64,000 bases of DNA from Utricularia gibba (GCA_002189035.1 NEEC01000011.1:2046001-2110000), one strand, 5' to 3'. Positions 35,855 through 47,746 are shown, counted from the stretch's first letter. Program-made: numbers and translations. The notes: generated by a model from the letters alone, not told the origin.

Positions 35855-37503
35855 ATCTCCCTCCTTGGCACCTTCTCAACTCAACCGGACCAGAAAAATC
35901 CCAAGACTTCCAATTTCGCGGTTACTACCTCTAAGAAAAAAATCCCAATTCAAAAAGAAAAACACAGAGCAAGAACCCACGGAAAGCTTTAACAATGTAG
36001 GTGAAAGAATCCAACTTGCAGCAACCAACATTTTAGATTGAATTGGAGGAATAAAAATTAATCTTTTGTCACCCACTTGTCTGTGTGTGTCATCCGTTCG
36101 TACATTTTCCCACATTTTTTTCAAGATTTGGGCCTACGCGCATTGAGCAATGATCCATGTGACTTTTAAATCAAATAGAAAATTGCTTTTATTTTAACAT
36201 TAAATAATGCACCTTTATTTTGTCTACTAGAAAAAAAGCATTTTACATTAAAAATTATAATTTTAAATGATTATTAAAATCAATTTGGAAGTAAAATTCA
36301 TCCTAACATCTTCGTCAAAATCAATTTGTGCAGTACATCAAATGCCAATTATAATAATTTTAGCAATATATTTACCAACATGTATTAAATATATAATATA
36401 ATTATATAAAATATAATATTCTCACATGGTTTGTTCGAAAAATAATTGGCCACGTGGCCTATTACTTAATAAAGTGGGAGCAGGGGAGTTAGAATCCAAT
36501 TCGTGTTGGTGGACTTTTACCGGTGACGGGGCACGTGCGTCAGTATTCATTCACGCACGAGCGAGATGGAGGGGTGAGATTGTTCCACGTGGCGTCCAGA
36601 TCTGGGCTGGCCTGAGCAGGTCACGGGGGCCTGGGCCTACGTAAATTGCGCTAAATAATTTAATTGAGCACCGGACCCACCGTCGTTTGAGCCAACCGTT
36701 AACCAGGTTGAGCATTTAGTTTTAAAGTCGTTGCGCGTGGGTTGCTCCGGGTGTTGCGAGCCGGGCCTATCACCCGTCCGGCCCAATTCCAATTTGCACG
36801 TCTAGAGATGAAAGTTGGGCCGGATTGGACTCATCCGACCCAACCCGAGTATTAATATTCTCACCTAATGTAAATCGTTCGATTTCAATTTGGAATCGGT
36901 CAGTTTCATTCAATCGATAGTTCATAACTATGGTTCAATCTCTATTTCGATTTCGGTTTTGATTCAAAACTAGAATAATAAACCTTGAACCTAATCGAAA
37001 TCGTAGTTAAATCATATCGTCTATAATCCTAATCTAATTGTTAATTGGATTGGGTCAATTCTATTAAATTTATCGATCTAAAATTTATAACTATAAATAT
37101 GATGTGGTTAGCCATTATTTTTTAAAAAAATTTTTTTTATGTAAACGTAATAATATATAAATATATAAATTTATTTATTTCTTTAATATTTAGAGTTTTA
37201 TTTTAAAAAAATGGAGCCAATTTTGGTCCTATGCCCTTTGGGCTTTTCAGCCCGAAACCCACTCAGTTTTGGGCCAACAGTAAAAAACCCAAAGTTCTAT
37301 ATTGTTTAGGATTGTGTCGGTTTAGTTCATGAACCTGGACCTCACATTTATCACATTTCTATTTATTCAATATTTTCCAACTGTCAGATTTCAGACATTA
37401 CAAGGTTTTCAATACAATGAAATCAATTTAATTGAATGGTGATAATACACAAATGAAGACGACAAGACACTTCCATGAGACGGGGTCCACACAGAAAACG
37501 CGA
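35855..37503. other. JAZ upstream region and 3' flank of caleosin
   Basis: Positions 35855 to about 36110 are the probable JAZ 5' leader. 36160-36425 is AT-rich. After the G-box cluster, 36720-36870 contains GGCCC-rich DNA and a lone hAT-type end (TAGAGATGAAAGTTGGGCC) at 36803. 36870-37440 shows no gene. Confidence 0.5.
36448..36591. promoter_or_regulatory. Cluster of three G-boxes upstream of JAZ
   Basis: CACGTG occurs at 36451-36456, 36532-36537 and 36586-36591. The first sits in the perfect palindrome GGCCACGTGGCC (36448-36459). The cluster is 594-737 bases upstream of the JAZ start codon. MYC2-type factors bind G-boxes and activate JAZ genes in a feedback loop (family knowledge). That this cluster controls this gene is inference. 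Confidence 0.6.
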
Positions 37504-38463
37504 TCATTTCTGCTTTTTGGCTCTCTCCTCCTCCAGCCTCTCGAACAGCGTCCCGTCGAAAACCCCTCTGACCTGCAACACACAACATGGAGTTATCAGA
37601 ATAACAGGTTCAGACAGCCCGGCGTCAGGATCATACAAAAGGTGTCTGAAGGAAGACCAACCATTTCCTTGTGCAGCAGGCCGTCTTTGTCCTTGGCGAC
37701 GGAGTAGAGGATCGGCCACTCTGCAAAGGCACCGAGCCTGCAGCGAACGCAGCAGAGATTTGAGAACATGAATCAACTGGTTAAGTAAGGAGAAGAGTTG
37801 TAAGAGTATATACCATCCGCCGAAGTCACGGGGCTGGCGATTGGCTTTCATCAAAGCGCCAACTTCCTTGCGCGTCAGTGCATTGGGATGAGTCAGTGCG
37901 TGGGTGGCGAATATCGCATCGAATTTCTTTTCATCAAATCTGCGACATGGGTATGCAATCAAACCTCTTCTTGGGGTACATAAACCAGTTTCTGAGGGCA
38001 GGAATTCATGTGTCTGTATGTGTGTATGTACCTTCCGTCTTTGTCGAAGACTCCTGAATCGCTGGTGTGCTTGGCGAACTTGATGTTCTTGATCTCTATT
38101 GGGAAGTTGAAGGAGAAGGGCTTCCCCTGTTTGTGTGCGCAGAAATCTCAGATCCAGATGTGGAAATGATAGAAGGAAAAGGGATGGGGGTCTTACAGGT
38201 CTGGTTTTGGGACTGAGCAGGAGGTTAACGAACACAGCTGCCAAAGACGACACCACTACTCCCAGCCCAATTGCTCTGCATCCTGAAAAAAGAACAGAGG
38301 TTGAAACTTAGCTTCAAAACAAGAAGGAATCCACTCCCATCCGACGGAATTTCACAAGACCTTCAAAAGTTTCCGATGGGTAAATAAGCCCATCCTTGTT
38401 CCGGTCGAAGAACATGGCGTGCCTCTGGAGATGGGTGACCTCTTCATCTTCACGATTCTCCAT
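37504..38463 (-). CDS. Caleosin/peroxygenase
   Basis: Lipid-droplet or ER calcium-binding protein with haem peroxygenase activity; it hydroxylates or epoxidises fatty acids using hydroperoxides. Exons 38361..38463, 38197..38282, 38032..38126, 37814..37939, 37662..37737 and 37504..37572 give 184 aa, the short class. The EF-hand is [12 protein letters not shown] at residues about 20-31. The membrane segment is [20 protein letters not shown], followed by the proline-knot-like SPKTRP. Haem-binding His should be among [10 protein letters not shown] and [10 protein letters not shown], as in the family. The C-terminal core has [14 protein letters not shown] and [18 protein letters not shown]. All phases close. 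Confidence 0.94.
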
Positions 38464-40366
38464 TTTCCTTTATCCGTCGAACTGTATCACTCTGATGCAT
38501 AGATCGGAAATGGGTGTCGGTTATTTATACTGCAGAAGCGCCGCGAATTGCCCCCGTGGTCGGAACCCGTGTATTCTAGAAGGACGGAGCCGACCCGTTT
38601 TACTTTTGTTTTAATTTTCTTGTTCAAATTATACATCATGACTTTTCAACTGACCAAACGAAGCCGTGGGATCACCGCCGATGCATCCCCGCCGCCACTC
38701 CTCCGGTCACTCTTGTCGTCTTCAATGATGGGGTTGCCGTCTTTTTTAACCTATTTGCCGGGTGTTGGACGTAACATCATAACTGTTCATCCACTGTTGA
38801 ATTATAATGTTATCAACTAAGAAACTTTCTCCGTGTTTATCCCTGGAATATTATTTAAAAAATCACGATCATATAATTGAATCGTGTTAAATTACGAATA
38901 ATTTATAATGCATATATAGGATAAATTTAAATCTACAATATAAAAAAATGAATCGAAATCCAATAGTGGTTTAATATCTATTAAATCATAATTATTTTAT
39001 TTAAAAAATGATGAATTCAATTATAGTTTTCAAGTCAACTCCCCGATTGAATCGAGTGAATCTATATCCGAAAAAAAACGGGTCGAGTGACACATAAAAT
39101 TATCAAATAATTATTATTATTTGTTTTATTTGACTTTGATTACCTTTTTATCATTTTATTTTATTATGTTTATTTCATTTTCTTTAACTTCATGTTGAAA
39201 TTATTTTAAATTTTATTTTTACATTATATCCATATATTGTTTTCTATTAAAAAATCAGCGTATATTTTATATAATAACATTTAAAATATATCTTTTTACT
39301 AACGGTTCACCACAAAAACGGTGCGGGTTATGCATCCGACTTGAAAACGTAGATAAACGGTTCAGTTTTTTTATTATTTAAAACAGTTATTTTTAGGACT
39401 AAAGTGTAGTTAAATGATCATAATTTTGTATCTCAAATGATTAATTTCAATGGAATTAATTCCACAGTGGGTTTAGTGAATTTAATATACTTTGATGACA
39501 TCGCCAATTTTATAACGTACACAGGGGACACGTGCCGTGTCGCAGAAAGAGGCGGACACCTTGAGTTCACCCCTTGTAAAAGTATTGCATACGGGTCGAC
39601 GCTGTAAACCCAACGTGCTACAAACTTGAACTTCAAGGCATTGACATATGGAAAAGTTTTTGATTGAAACATAGCTTCCGTATTTATTTAGATGTGTGAA
39701 ATAAATATTTTATAATTTATAATATTATTTTAAATCTGTTCATTTTTATCCGCTAAGCGCTACGTCATCGTTTAGAATTCTGTAACATCAATTCTAGAAT
39801 TGTTTGAACTTGAAATGCACACACGCGGAAACGATTTTTGACTATTTAGTGGATGTAAATGAAATAAAAATAATTTAATTTATAAGGATTTAAATACTAA
39901 TATTAAAATTGGATATTAAATAGTATTGAGTAGGAACCATAATTTTAAATAAATTTGCATAGATAGAATTAAAAAAATCACGGAATCTCGTATTTATTTA
40001 AATTTTAGAAATAATCATCCTATAATTTATAATATTATTTTTGAATCCATCCATTCTTATTAACTAAACACTACATCAATATTTGCCACAATGACATTTT
40101 ATTTTAAAATTTTTCAAATTTATTAGAATAACACTTGTTCATTTTACAAGTTTTTTTTATCTTTATTGTATCCTACATAAATCTATTTAATGATAATACC
40201 AAGGAAGATAAATATTTAGACAAAGTAATGCATCTCTATACAAATTGCATGATCAAAGTTCAGATTTTTAATATTTCTGAGAGCATATTCTTAATTCCTA
40301 CATTTTTCTTAAGTCACCAATCATTTACATTTAATACCTTTGCACTTGAAACCTAATACATTTACA
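38464..40366. other. Intergenic region left of the palindrome
   Basis: The first 300 bases are the caleosin promoter and leader. From 38820 the DNA is AT-rich. A CACGTG core occurs near 39528. Open frames at 39433-39672 and 40135-40356 have no family match. No gene recognised. Confidence 0.55.
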
Positions 40367-42372
40367 TTCAATTTTCTATGTGAAATTATTTCTTTGCAAT
40401 ACACCTGAGTTTATGATCATGATGTCACTCATTAGTCCATGGTGGGAATTGGGGAATATTTTTTGTATTTTAGGGTTAATTTTTCACACATTATCATGAT
40501 TATTACTATTAATATTATGTTTTAGTATTTTTTCGCAAATGATTATGGAGTGTAGGTATTTGGCTATTATATGATTTTTTATATTCATTTTTCGATTAAT
40601 ATAAGTGAATTTTGCTATATTCAAGTTCTTTAAAATATGTTATTGTATGTTACTTGATACTATTAAATGTATTGAATATAAATTAGAACCAATTTTCTTT
40701 ATTTAAAAAACAAATCAGATTAGATTTTGAGTTTTTTTTCATATTCAATATTTTTTTATAAAAATATATTTAAAAATATTACTTTCAGAATTAATAATTT
40801 CTTCCCATTATAACTTAGCGTTAAGGTTTAGGGTTTAGGGTTTAGAGTGAGTATTAATCTCCAGCACCTGCTTGGAATACTCATGATGGATGTGTGCTGG
40901 GTATTTTTGCACGAAAATCTTGAAAAAAAATGATTTTTTTACACAGCACGAAGAACAAGTTCAGGCTATTGTCTGAAATCAATTCTACACTTGAGTGTTG
41001 AGTGTTTTCAATCAACTTGAACAAGGGCATTCATCGAATCACACCCCGTATCACTATTTTGAAGAGATCCGCCACCCGCACAGAATTTCCATATCCTTCA
41101 TCGCGCTCATGTTGTCGAAGAGGGTGATTGGTTTAATGTTGTCCAATGCTTCCCTTTCTCTGGCTCTTCTTGCCTGAATACTGTCGTCGACAACTTTTAG
41201 CGCCTCTGCGGCTGCGTTGATTTCAGCCTGGAACCGCATTTTCTCTGTTCACAAAGACAATAGAATAAGAATATTATTGTTCGCATTTAAGAAGGAAACA
41301 AGCGCTTCCCTCACCTTCTTGCAGTTCCTTCTGGTATCTCTCTGATTCTTGGCGCCTTTCCGCAGGATGGCTATCCTTGATCTACAGAAAAATCAGTAAA
41401 AATTATAGCCGTATGAATTTCAGACAACAGGGCTGAATCCATGTCTGGTTACCTTATCCTCCACGGACTGATGGGTAGACTTGAAGATGATGTCTTGGAA
41501 TCGTTTCTTCAGAGCAATAGCGCGTTGGGTCTGTTGCCACGCTTTCGTTTGCGGCAGGTCGCCTACTCGACAGGGAATCGGGATCGGGATCGGGATCGGG
41601 ATGAATGATAACAAGAATGAAATCGAAATGAGGAAGAAGGGAACAGAGTGATCATACCCAGAGGGATATCTTTAGCGCCAGAAGGAGTACTCTCCTCTGG
41701 ACTGACTGCACCAGGAGCCTTAGCGCATTGTGAGTCACCGGAAGCGGTGGAACCATTTGACGCCACCGTCGTGACGCCCGACTCATTCGAACGTCCGGGC
41801 GTCCCTTCAATCCCACAGGAATGTATCAGACATCCTGTTCGATACACAATAGGATGGTGATCATCGTTCTTAATCTCACCCTTTTCAATGATCTTTTCCA
41901 GAGCCTGGGGCGCCTTCGCCTTCCCTGAATCCCACATTTTTACGAAGAACTCTTTCAGCTCTCTGGCGTACATGTGAACTCTGTCTCTGGGACGATTGTA
42001 CATGATCCCATTGGCGAAAATGAGACGAACATCCGCAGAAAACTCGTCCGCCGTCATGTACCACCCACTCTCCATACGGCGCTTCACTTTTCCAAGATCC
42101 ATCGAATGCTCCAAACGATCAAAGGGCTTGCAGAAAATGAAAGCCTTGGGATGATTCATCAAATCCTTCAGCACCTTCCCGCAACGCTCCCTTTCTGCAA
42201 CGGCCATCTCCGGCCGCGCCCTCTTTGGCAATCCGCCGCCATTCTCCTGCGCCGCCTTGCGCTTGATCGTCATGATCGCACTTCTTGAATGGCAAGGAAT
42301 GGGAAGAAGCGGGAACTGGGATGAGAATAAGCGGGAACTAATGACGCAGCCATCAGGTGGAGAGCGCCCGCT
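40367..42372. repeat. Left arm of a 2-kb inverted repeat
   Basis: Position p in this arm pairs with 84862 minus p in the right arm (42490-44495). Every checked landmark obeys this rule without an offset: start codon 42273 with 42589, stop codon 41054 with 43808, intron sequence, telomere-like repeat and outer border. So there is no net indel over 2006 bp, and sequences sampled across the arm are identical. The spacer is 117 bp. Confidence 0.95.
41054..42273 (-). CDS. Bromodomain (GTE-like) protein, left palindrome copy
   Basis: Exons 41658..42273, 41453..41562, 41315..41381 and 41054..41244 give 327 aa, mirror image of the right copy. The bromodomain (about residues 25-110) reads FIFCKPFDRLEHSMDLGKVK, ADEFSADVRLIFANGIMYNR and RDRVHMYARELKEFFVKMW, like plant GTE/BET factors that read acetylated histones. 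The MYN stretch keeps the Asn that binds acetyl-lysine. The ZA loop is shorter than usual. The C-terminal exons form a charged coiled coil (RFQAEINAAAEALKVVDDSI). There is no clear ET domain. A TATAAA box lies about 100 bases upstream (42372-42377) in the spacer, which suggests this is the original copy. Confidence 0.88.
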
Positions 42373-42377
42373 TTATA
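42372..42377 (-). promoter_or_regulatory. TATA box of the left bromodomain gene
   Basis: The minus strand reads TATAAA within CTATAAAGC, about 100 bases upstream of the left start codon. All but one base lie in the unique spacer, so the right copy has no equivalent at its matching position. Confidence 0.6.
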
Positions 42378-42489
42378 GCCCGTTGGAGCAGATTTGTTTC
42401 CATAGATAATAATCACCAAGATATGGAATGTTGGACATTCAATCACATTTCAATAAAATAAAATCATTTTTTTGTAATAATCATTCTTG
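42373..42489. other. 117-bp spacer of the palindrome
   Basis: Unique sequence between the two arms. It contains the TATA box for the left gene and, on the plus strand, the AT-rich run AATAAAATAAAATC near 42452-42466, which could serve the right gene. The two start codons are only 315 bases apart, so any promoter here is bidirectional by position. Confidence 0.8.
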
Positions 42490-42588
42490 AGCGGGCGCTC
42501 TCCACCTGATGGCTGCGTCATTAGTTCCCGCTTATTCTCATCCCAGTTCCCGCTTCTTCCCATTCCTTGCCATTCAAGAAGTGCGATC

Positions 42589-43808
42589 ATGACGATCAAG
42601 CGCAAGGCGGCGCAGGAGAATGGCGGCGGATTGCCAAAGAGGGCGCGGCCGGAGATGGCCGTTGCAGAAAGGGAGCGTTGCGGGAAGGTGCTGAAGGATT
42701 TGATGAATCATCCCAAGGCTTTCATTTTCTGCAAGCCCTTTGATCGTTTGGAGCATTCGATGGATCTTGGAAAAGTGAAGCGCCGTATGGAGAGTGGGTG
42801 GTACATGACGGCGGACGAGTTTTCTGCGGATGTTCGTCTCATTTTCGCCAATGGGATCATGTACAATCGTCCCAGAGACAGAGTTCACATGTACGCCAGA
42901 GAGCTGAAAGAGTTCTTCGTAAAAATGTGGGATTCAGGGAAGGCGAAGGCGCCCCAGGCTCTGGAAAAGATCATTGAAAAGGGTGAGATTAAGAACGATG
43001 ATCACCATCCTATTGTGTATCGAACAGGATGTCTGATACATTCCTGTGGGATTGAAGGGACGCCCGGACGTTCGAATGAGTCGGGCGTCACGACGGTGGC
43101 GTCAAATGGTTCCACCGCTTCCGGTGACTCACAATGCGCTAAGGCTCCTGGTGCAGTCAGTCCAGAGGAGAGTACTCCTTCTGGCGCTAAAGATATCCCT
43201 CTGGGTATGATCACTCTGTTCCCTTCTTCCTCATTTCGATTTCATTCTTGTTATCATTCATCCCGATCCCGATCCCGATCCCGATTCCCTGTCGAGTAGG
43301 CGACCTGCCGCAAACGAAAGCGTGGCAACAGACCCAACGCGCTATTGCTCTGAAGAAACGATTCCAAGACATCATCTTCAAGTCTACCCATCAGTCCGTG
43401 GAGGATAAGGTAACCAGACATGGATTCAGCCCTGTTGTCTGAAATTCATACGGCTATAATTTTTACTGATTTTTCTGTAGATCAAGGATAGCCATCCTGC
43501 GGAAAGGCGCCAAGAATCAGAGAGATACCAGAAGGAACTGCAAGAAGGTGAGGGAAGCGCTTGTTTCCTTCTTAAATGCGAACAATAATATTCTTATTCT
43601 ATTGTCTTTGTGAACAGAGAAAATGCGGTTCCAGGCTGAAATCAACGCAGCCGCAGAGGCGCTAAAAGTTGTCGACGACAGTATTCAGGCAAGAAGAGCC
43701 AGAGAAAGGGAAGCATTGGACAACATTAAACCAATCACCCTCTTCGACAACATGAGCGCGATGAAGGATATGGAAATTCTGTGCGGGTGGCGGATCTCTT
43801 CAAAATAG
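42589..43808 (+). CDS. Bromodomain (GTE-like) protein, right palindrome copy
   Basis: Exons 42589..43204, 43300..43409, 43481..43547 and 43618..43808 encode 327 aa, the same as the left copy. I took MTIKRKAAQENGG at 42589 as the start; the longer open frame to 42487 reads through promoter sequence and has no match in the left gene's 5' context. A GATCCC repeat lies at the end of intron 1 (43258-43290). The head-to-head pair may share one promoter region. The duplicate's core promoter differs from the left copy, so expression may differ although the proteins do not. Confidence 0.88.
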
Positions 43809-44013
43809 TGATACGGGGTGTGATTCGATGAATGCCCTTGTTCAAGTTGATTGAAAACACTCAACACTCAAGTGTAGAATTGATTTCAGACAATAGCCTG
43901 AACTTGTTCTTCGTGCTGTGTAAAAAAATCATTTTTTTTCAAGATTTTCGTGCAAAAATACCCAGCACACATCCATCATGAGTATTCCAAGCAGGTGCTG
44001 GAGATTAATACTC

Positions 44014-44037
44014 ACTCTAAACCCTAAACCCTAAACC
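44014..44037. repeat. Short telomere-like repeat, right arm
   Basis: Plus strand reads CTAAACCCTAAACCCTAAACC, three units of the plant telomere repeat (TTTAGGG on the other strand). The mirror copy is at 40825-40848. This is too short for a telomere remnant of any size; telobox-like promoter elements also look like this. Confidence 0.8.
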
Positions 44038-44495
44038 TTAACGCTAAGTTATAATGGGAAGAAATTATTAATTCTGAAAGTAATATTTTTAAATATATTT
44101 TTATAAAAAAATATTGAATATGAAAAAAAACTCAAAATCTAATCTGATTTGTTTTTTAAATAAAGAAAATTGGTTCTAATTTATATTCAATACATTTAAT
44201 AGTATCAAGTAACATACAATAACATATTTTAAAGAACTTGAATATAGCAAAATTCACTTATATTAATCGAAAAATGAATATAAAAAATCATATAATAGCC
44301 AAATACCTACACTCCATAATCATTTGCGAAAAAATACTAAAACATAATATTAATAGTAATAATCATGATAATGTGTGAAAAATTAACCCTAAAATACAAA
44401 AAATATTCCCCAATTCCCACCATGGACTAATGAGTGACATCATGATCATAAACTCAGGTGTATTGCAAAGAAATAATTTCACATAGAAAATTGAA

Positions 44496-45619
44496 ATTGA
44501 AATTGAAATATTAAAATGTATAAAAAATTTATAAATTACTAGTAATTAGTTAAATTGTTATCTTTATTAATATAATCTATATTTGTTATATATATGGTTT
44601 TCATGTGTGATTATTTGATCTATTGAATTCTTAATTTTAACAAGTTTTTGATGTTTGAGACAATGTTCTCCCATTCTAAGAATAAGCATATTCTTGATAC
44701 CCAATGCCATGGGAAGATTTCCGAGCTCACCACAAATCCATTCCCATCATCAGATCCAGCAGCCACATGACATGCATCCACTGCCTTCAACCAAACATTT
44801 CGTAAAGGTCTTCATTCTCCATTTCTTGTCACAATCACTTTTGTTTTTCTTTCTTTTTCTTTTTTCATTCTTGACAACATGCGAAAACCACGAAAAAATC
44901 TTGATTTCTTGCAAGAATCCCACCACATAGTCAAGTTCGTCAAGTAACTGTTAACAAGTCGCTCCATATGATTGGTTGAAGGCAGCAGCCCTTCTAGAAC
45001 ACCAGCAACCTGTCCGCATCTCAGTTTTACAGTCAGCTCGCGCACAGGGAGCAACTCATCATTTCGGGGCAAATAGTTTGTGTCGTTATTTCGTAATTTT
45101 TAATTTATTGACGAGAGGAAACTGCCAATAAAAAGGAAGGTTCGTTGGATGTAACCCATCAGAAGCAATGGTCACGTTCCTACATGCCAAATACATTGTC
45201 ACTAACGTGTAATGTGTCTGATCATTACATGGTGCCAACTTGTTGATACATATCTTAGCCACCGGCCTAAAATACTGGCCAAATGATTTTGTGGGCCGAA
45301 CCGAACCGGCGGTCCACAACGTTGTCACGAGAACCATGCAGCAACTATTGGTTTAAAAAAAAAAAGATATAAACGGGAGTGGTCCCCACTTAACATTTAA
45401 TAAAATTAAAATAATAATATAAATTTAATATTCTTATTCTATTTTTTTTATAAACGATTGATGCGGTAACTAGTTTCAAAACTAATACCTAAATCCCACA
45501 TACTGCGGATTAAATTGTGACATTCCAAACGGACACGAAGTTTGGGATTGGATGGATAGTAACGGGAATTTGGAGATTTCCAGCAATGGAGTTGGAGGAG
45601 AATTTTTTCAGTGCAGGGT
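44496..45619. other. Intergenic region right of the palindrome
   Basis: Positions 44496-44640 are AT-rich. Open frames at 44655-44930 (plus) and 44812-45072 (minus) have no family match. The part near 45619 is the 3' flank of the calmodulin-like gene. No gene recognised. Confidence 0.5.
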
Positions 45620-46183
45620 TTAGAACTTGCGGAGACATGGACCGTTCAGCATCATCGCCTTGAACTCACGGAAGCAAATCGTGCCATTTCCATCGGCGTC
45701 CACACCGCTAATCATCTTCCGGCAGTCATCCAGAGTGCATTCCTCCCCCAAGCTCTTCAGAACGTTGAACAATTCCTCCGCGGAAATGGATCCGTTCTTA
45801 TCCAAATCGAATACCTCAAACGCGTTCCGCAGCGTCTCGTCGTTATCCGAATCATCCGCGGTGTTGAGCGCGATGAATTCGCGCAGATCGATGAATCCGT
45901 CGCCGTCGGAATCCACTTCCTGGATCATCAGCCTTAGTTCCTCCTCTGTCGCCAAATGCCCTAGGCTACTCATTATCTTACCGAGCTCCGCCGCGGAGAT
46001 CTTTCCGTCGCCGTTGGCGTCGAATTTCTTGAATACCTCAACCAATTCCTCCTCTGCCATGCGGTACCTCCCGTTCGCCGAGGAAGCACGTTGCGAATCC
46101 GCCGGAACTTGATTTTCAGATCCGCCGGGGACGGCACTCTGCTTCTTATTCTTCTTCCGCTTGAAGAAGGCGTTAAACCCCAT
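45620..46183 (-). CDS. Calmodulin-like protein with four EF-hands
   Basis: Calcium sensor, 187 aa, no intron. Four canonical EF loops are visible: DANGDGKISAAE, DSDGDGFIDLRE, DLDKNGSISAEE and DADGNGTICFRE, at about residues 59, 95, 133 and 169. Each has acidic residues at positions 1, 3 and 12. The first 45 residues are a basic, Ser/Gln-rich extension (MGFNAFFKRKKNKKQS), which could aid membrane contact. I chose the ATG at 46183; the frame stays open to 46297 but upstream residues do not resemble the family. The CML subgroup (CML25/26/27-like) is a guess. Intronless structure is common in CML genes. Confidence 0.93.
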   Translation of the reverse strand: MGFNAFFKRKKNKKQSAVPGGSENQVPADSQRASSANGRYRMAEEELVEVFKKFDANGDGKISAAELGKIMSSLGHLATEEELRLMIQEVDSDGDGFIDLREFIALNTADDSDNDETLRNAFEVFDLDKNGSISAEELFNVLKSLGEECTLDDCRKMISGVDADGNGTICFREFKAMMLNGPCLRKF

Positions 46184-47746
46184 GGATTGGAGAGCCAAAC
46201 CAAAATGTTCCAATTCTTTCCTGAATGTGAACCCCAGACGGAAGGTTTCGGAATTCTTGCTGAGATTTAGACGTTCCAATTCACGGAAATTTTGCAAGAC
46301 TCAGAAATTCCAAGTCTTCGATAATACCCTGATAATACGTTAATAATTTATTTAAAAAAGAATATTTTATTCATTACAATAATACAACTATACAACAAAT
46401 ATTTTATCAATAATAATAAAAAAATGTAAAAATACATCCGTTTGGGTTGAAAATCCGCTCCCCAATTAGTGCTGCCTAAATTGCGTAATTACGGTAGGTT
46501 AGTAATTAATAATCATTAATTACTTAATATGTCCTTGTAATTATGGTGTTCAAATTTAAACGTAATAATGGCGTCGTTATAGCATACTTAATACTAACAA
46601 CTACCATAATTAAACGTTCAGTTTCAATTTGGATACTCTCTTATTTTACATTTTATTTTCAATTTATCAACCCAAATCTCGTTTAATCATTTTAAAAATT
46701 AGTCAGTTATCGTTTATTTCTCATATACTAGATAAAAAAAATTAATACTTAAAATGATAGTAGTATTAAAATTAAGAATTAAATGAATCTAACGAATATA
46801 TATTTGTGAATTTTAAATAAATAAAAATATATATTGCATTTAAAAAGATTACATTTAATTAATCGTTAATGATTTACAATATATTATATATTTCATTTTA
46901 ATTTTATAATATGAAATTGTTTGTTTTAATAGTTATCTCAAAGATAAATTAGTGTTGGATCTGATCAATCATAAAAATATATTTTTTACGACTTTAATTT
47001 TTATTGTTTATCTAATATATTTTCTTGTTTTTTTAATCGAAATTCAAATTAATATAAAATACATTTTAATTATTCAAATTATGTTTTAATGCAAATGTTA
47101 TAATACTATATTAAAATTAAGAATCTTATGAATTGGATGAGCACATAAATCTTAAGTATATAATAAAAGCATATGACATTTGAAAAGATTAACGTTAATC
47201 GATTACTATTGATTTACAATTTAATATATAATTGATCATTTCACTTTTATTTTCTAAAAGCCTAGTTTTGAATTACTATTAGTGGGGGAGGTAGTTTTGC
47301 AACAAATGATATCACTACAGAAAAACAGTTGGTATGTATTTTAAACCTTCAAGAATTATTATTATTATTGATATGATGTGATTAAAAAATTGAATCTAAA
47401 AGTAGTGATGACACACTACTTGCCAGAAACCCTCGTCACGTCACTCTTTGCAACTATGTCAATATTCGTTTCCAATTGCAATTTGGGTACCTGTGTCAAC
47501 AGGGTAATTGAATGTTGACTTGAACTATAATCATACCATTAAAATCATATTATAAAAATTCACAATTAAATCCAATCAGACATTTGGGGACATTAAGGAT
47601 GATTAGTTAATCTTTTTAGGATAATACATTTTATTTGTTTCCATTACTGCAGCTCGTTCCTGATTTCCCATTGGCGTCATACAAAGGCGACCAGGCCTCG
47701 ATCGGAATTGCAGTTTTGGAGAGAAGACGATGAACTTGCCGGAGCT
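46184..47746. other. Intergenic region, AT-rich
   Basis: From 46330 to 47400 the DNA is strongly AT-rich with no gene. 47400-47630 is mixed. The last 100 bases are probably 3' UTR of the DUF7734 gene. Confidence 0.55.

Larger units (their letters stand above)
42490..44495. repeat. Right arm of a 2-kb inverted repeat
   Basis: Reverse complement of 40367-42372. The outer border falls at an ATTGAA repeat run (44490-44510), where the left arm changes to a different sequence. Flanks outside the arms are unrelated, as expected of a real duplication and less so of a simple fold-back read. Confidence 0.95.

Noticed and set aside
42487-42588. Longer start for the right bromodomain copy
   Set aside because: The left copy has the same coding sequence but does not continue upstream in the same way; the shared ATG at 42589 is the sensible start.
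44812-45072. Minus-strand open frame right of the palindrome
   Set aside because: No recognisable domain, no neighbouring exons, weak composition signal.
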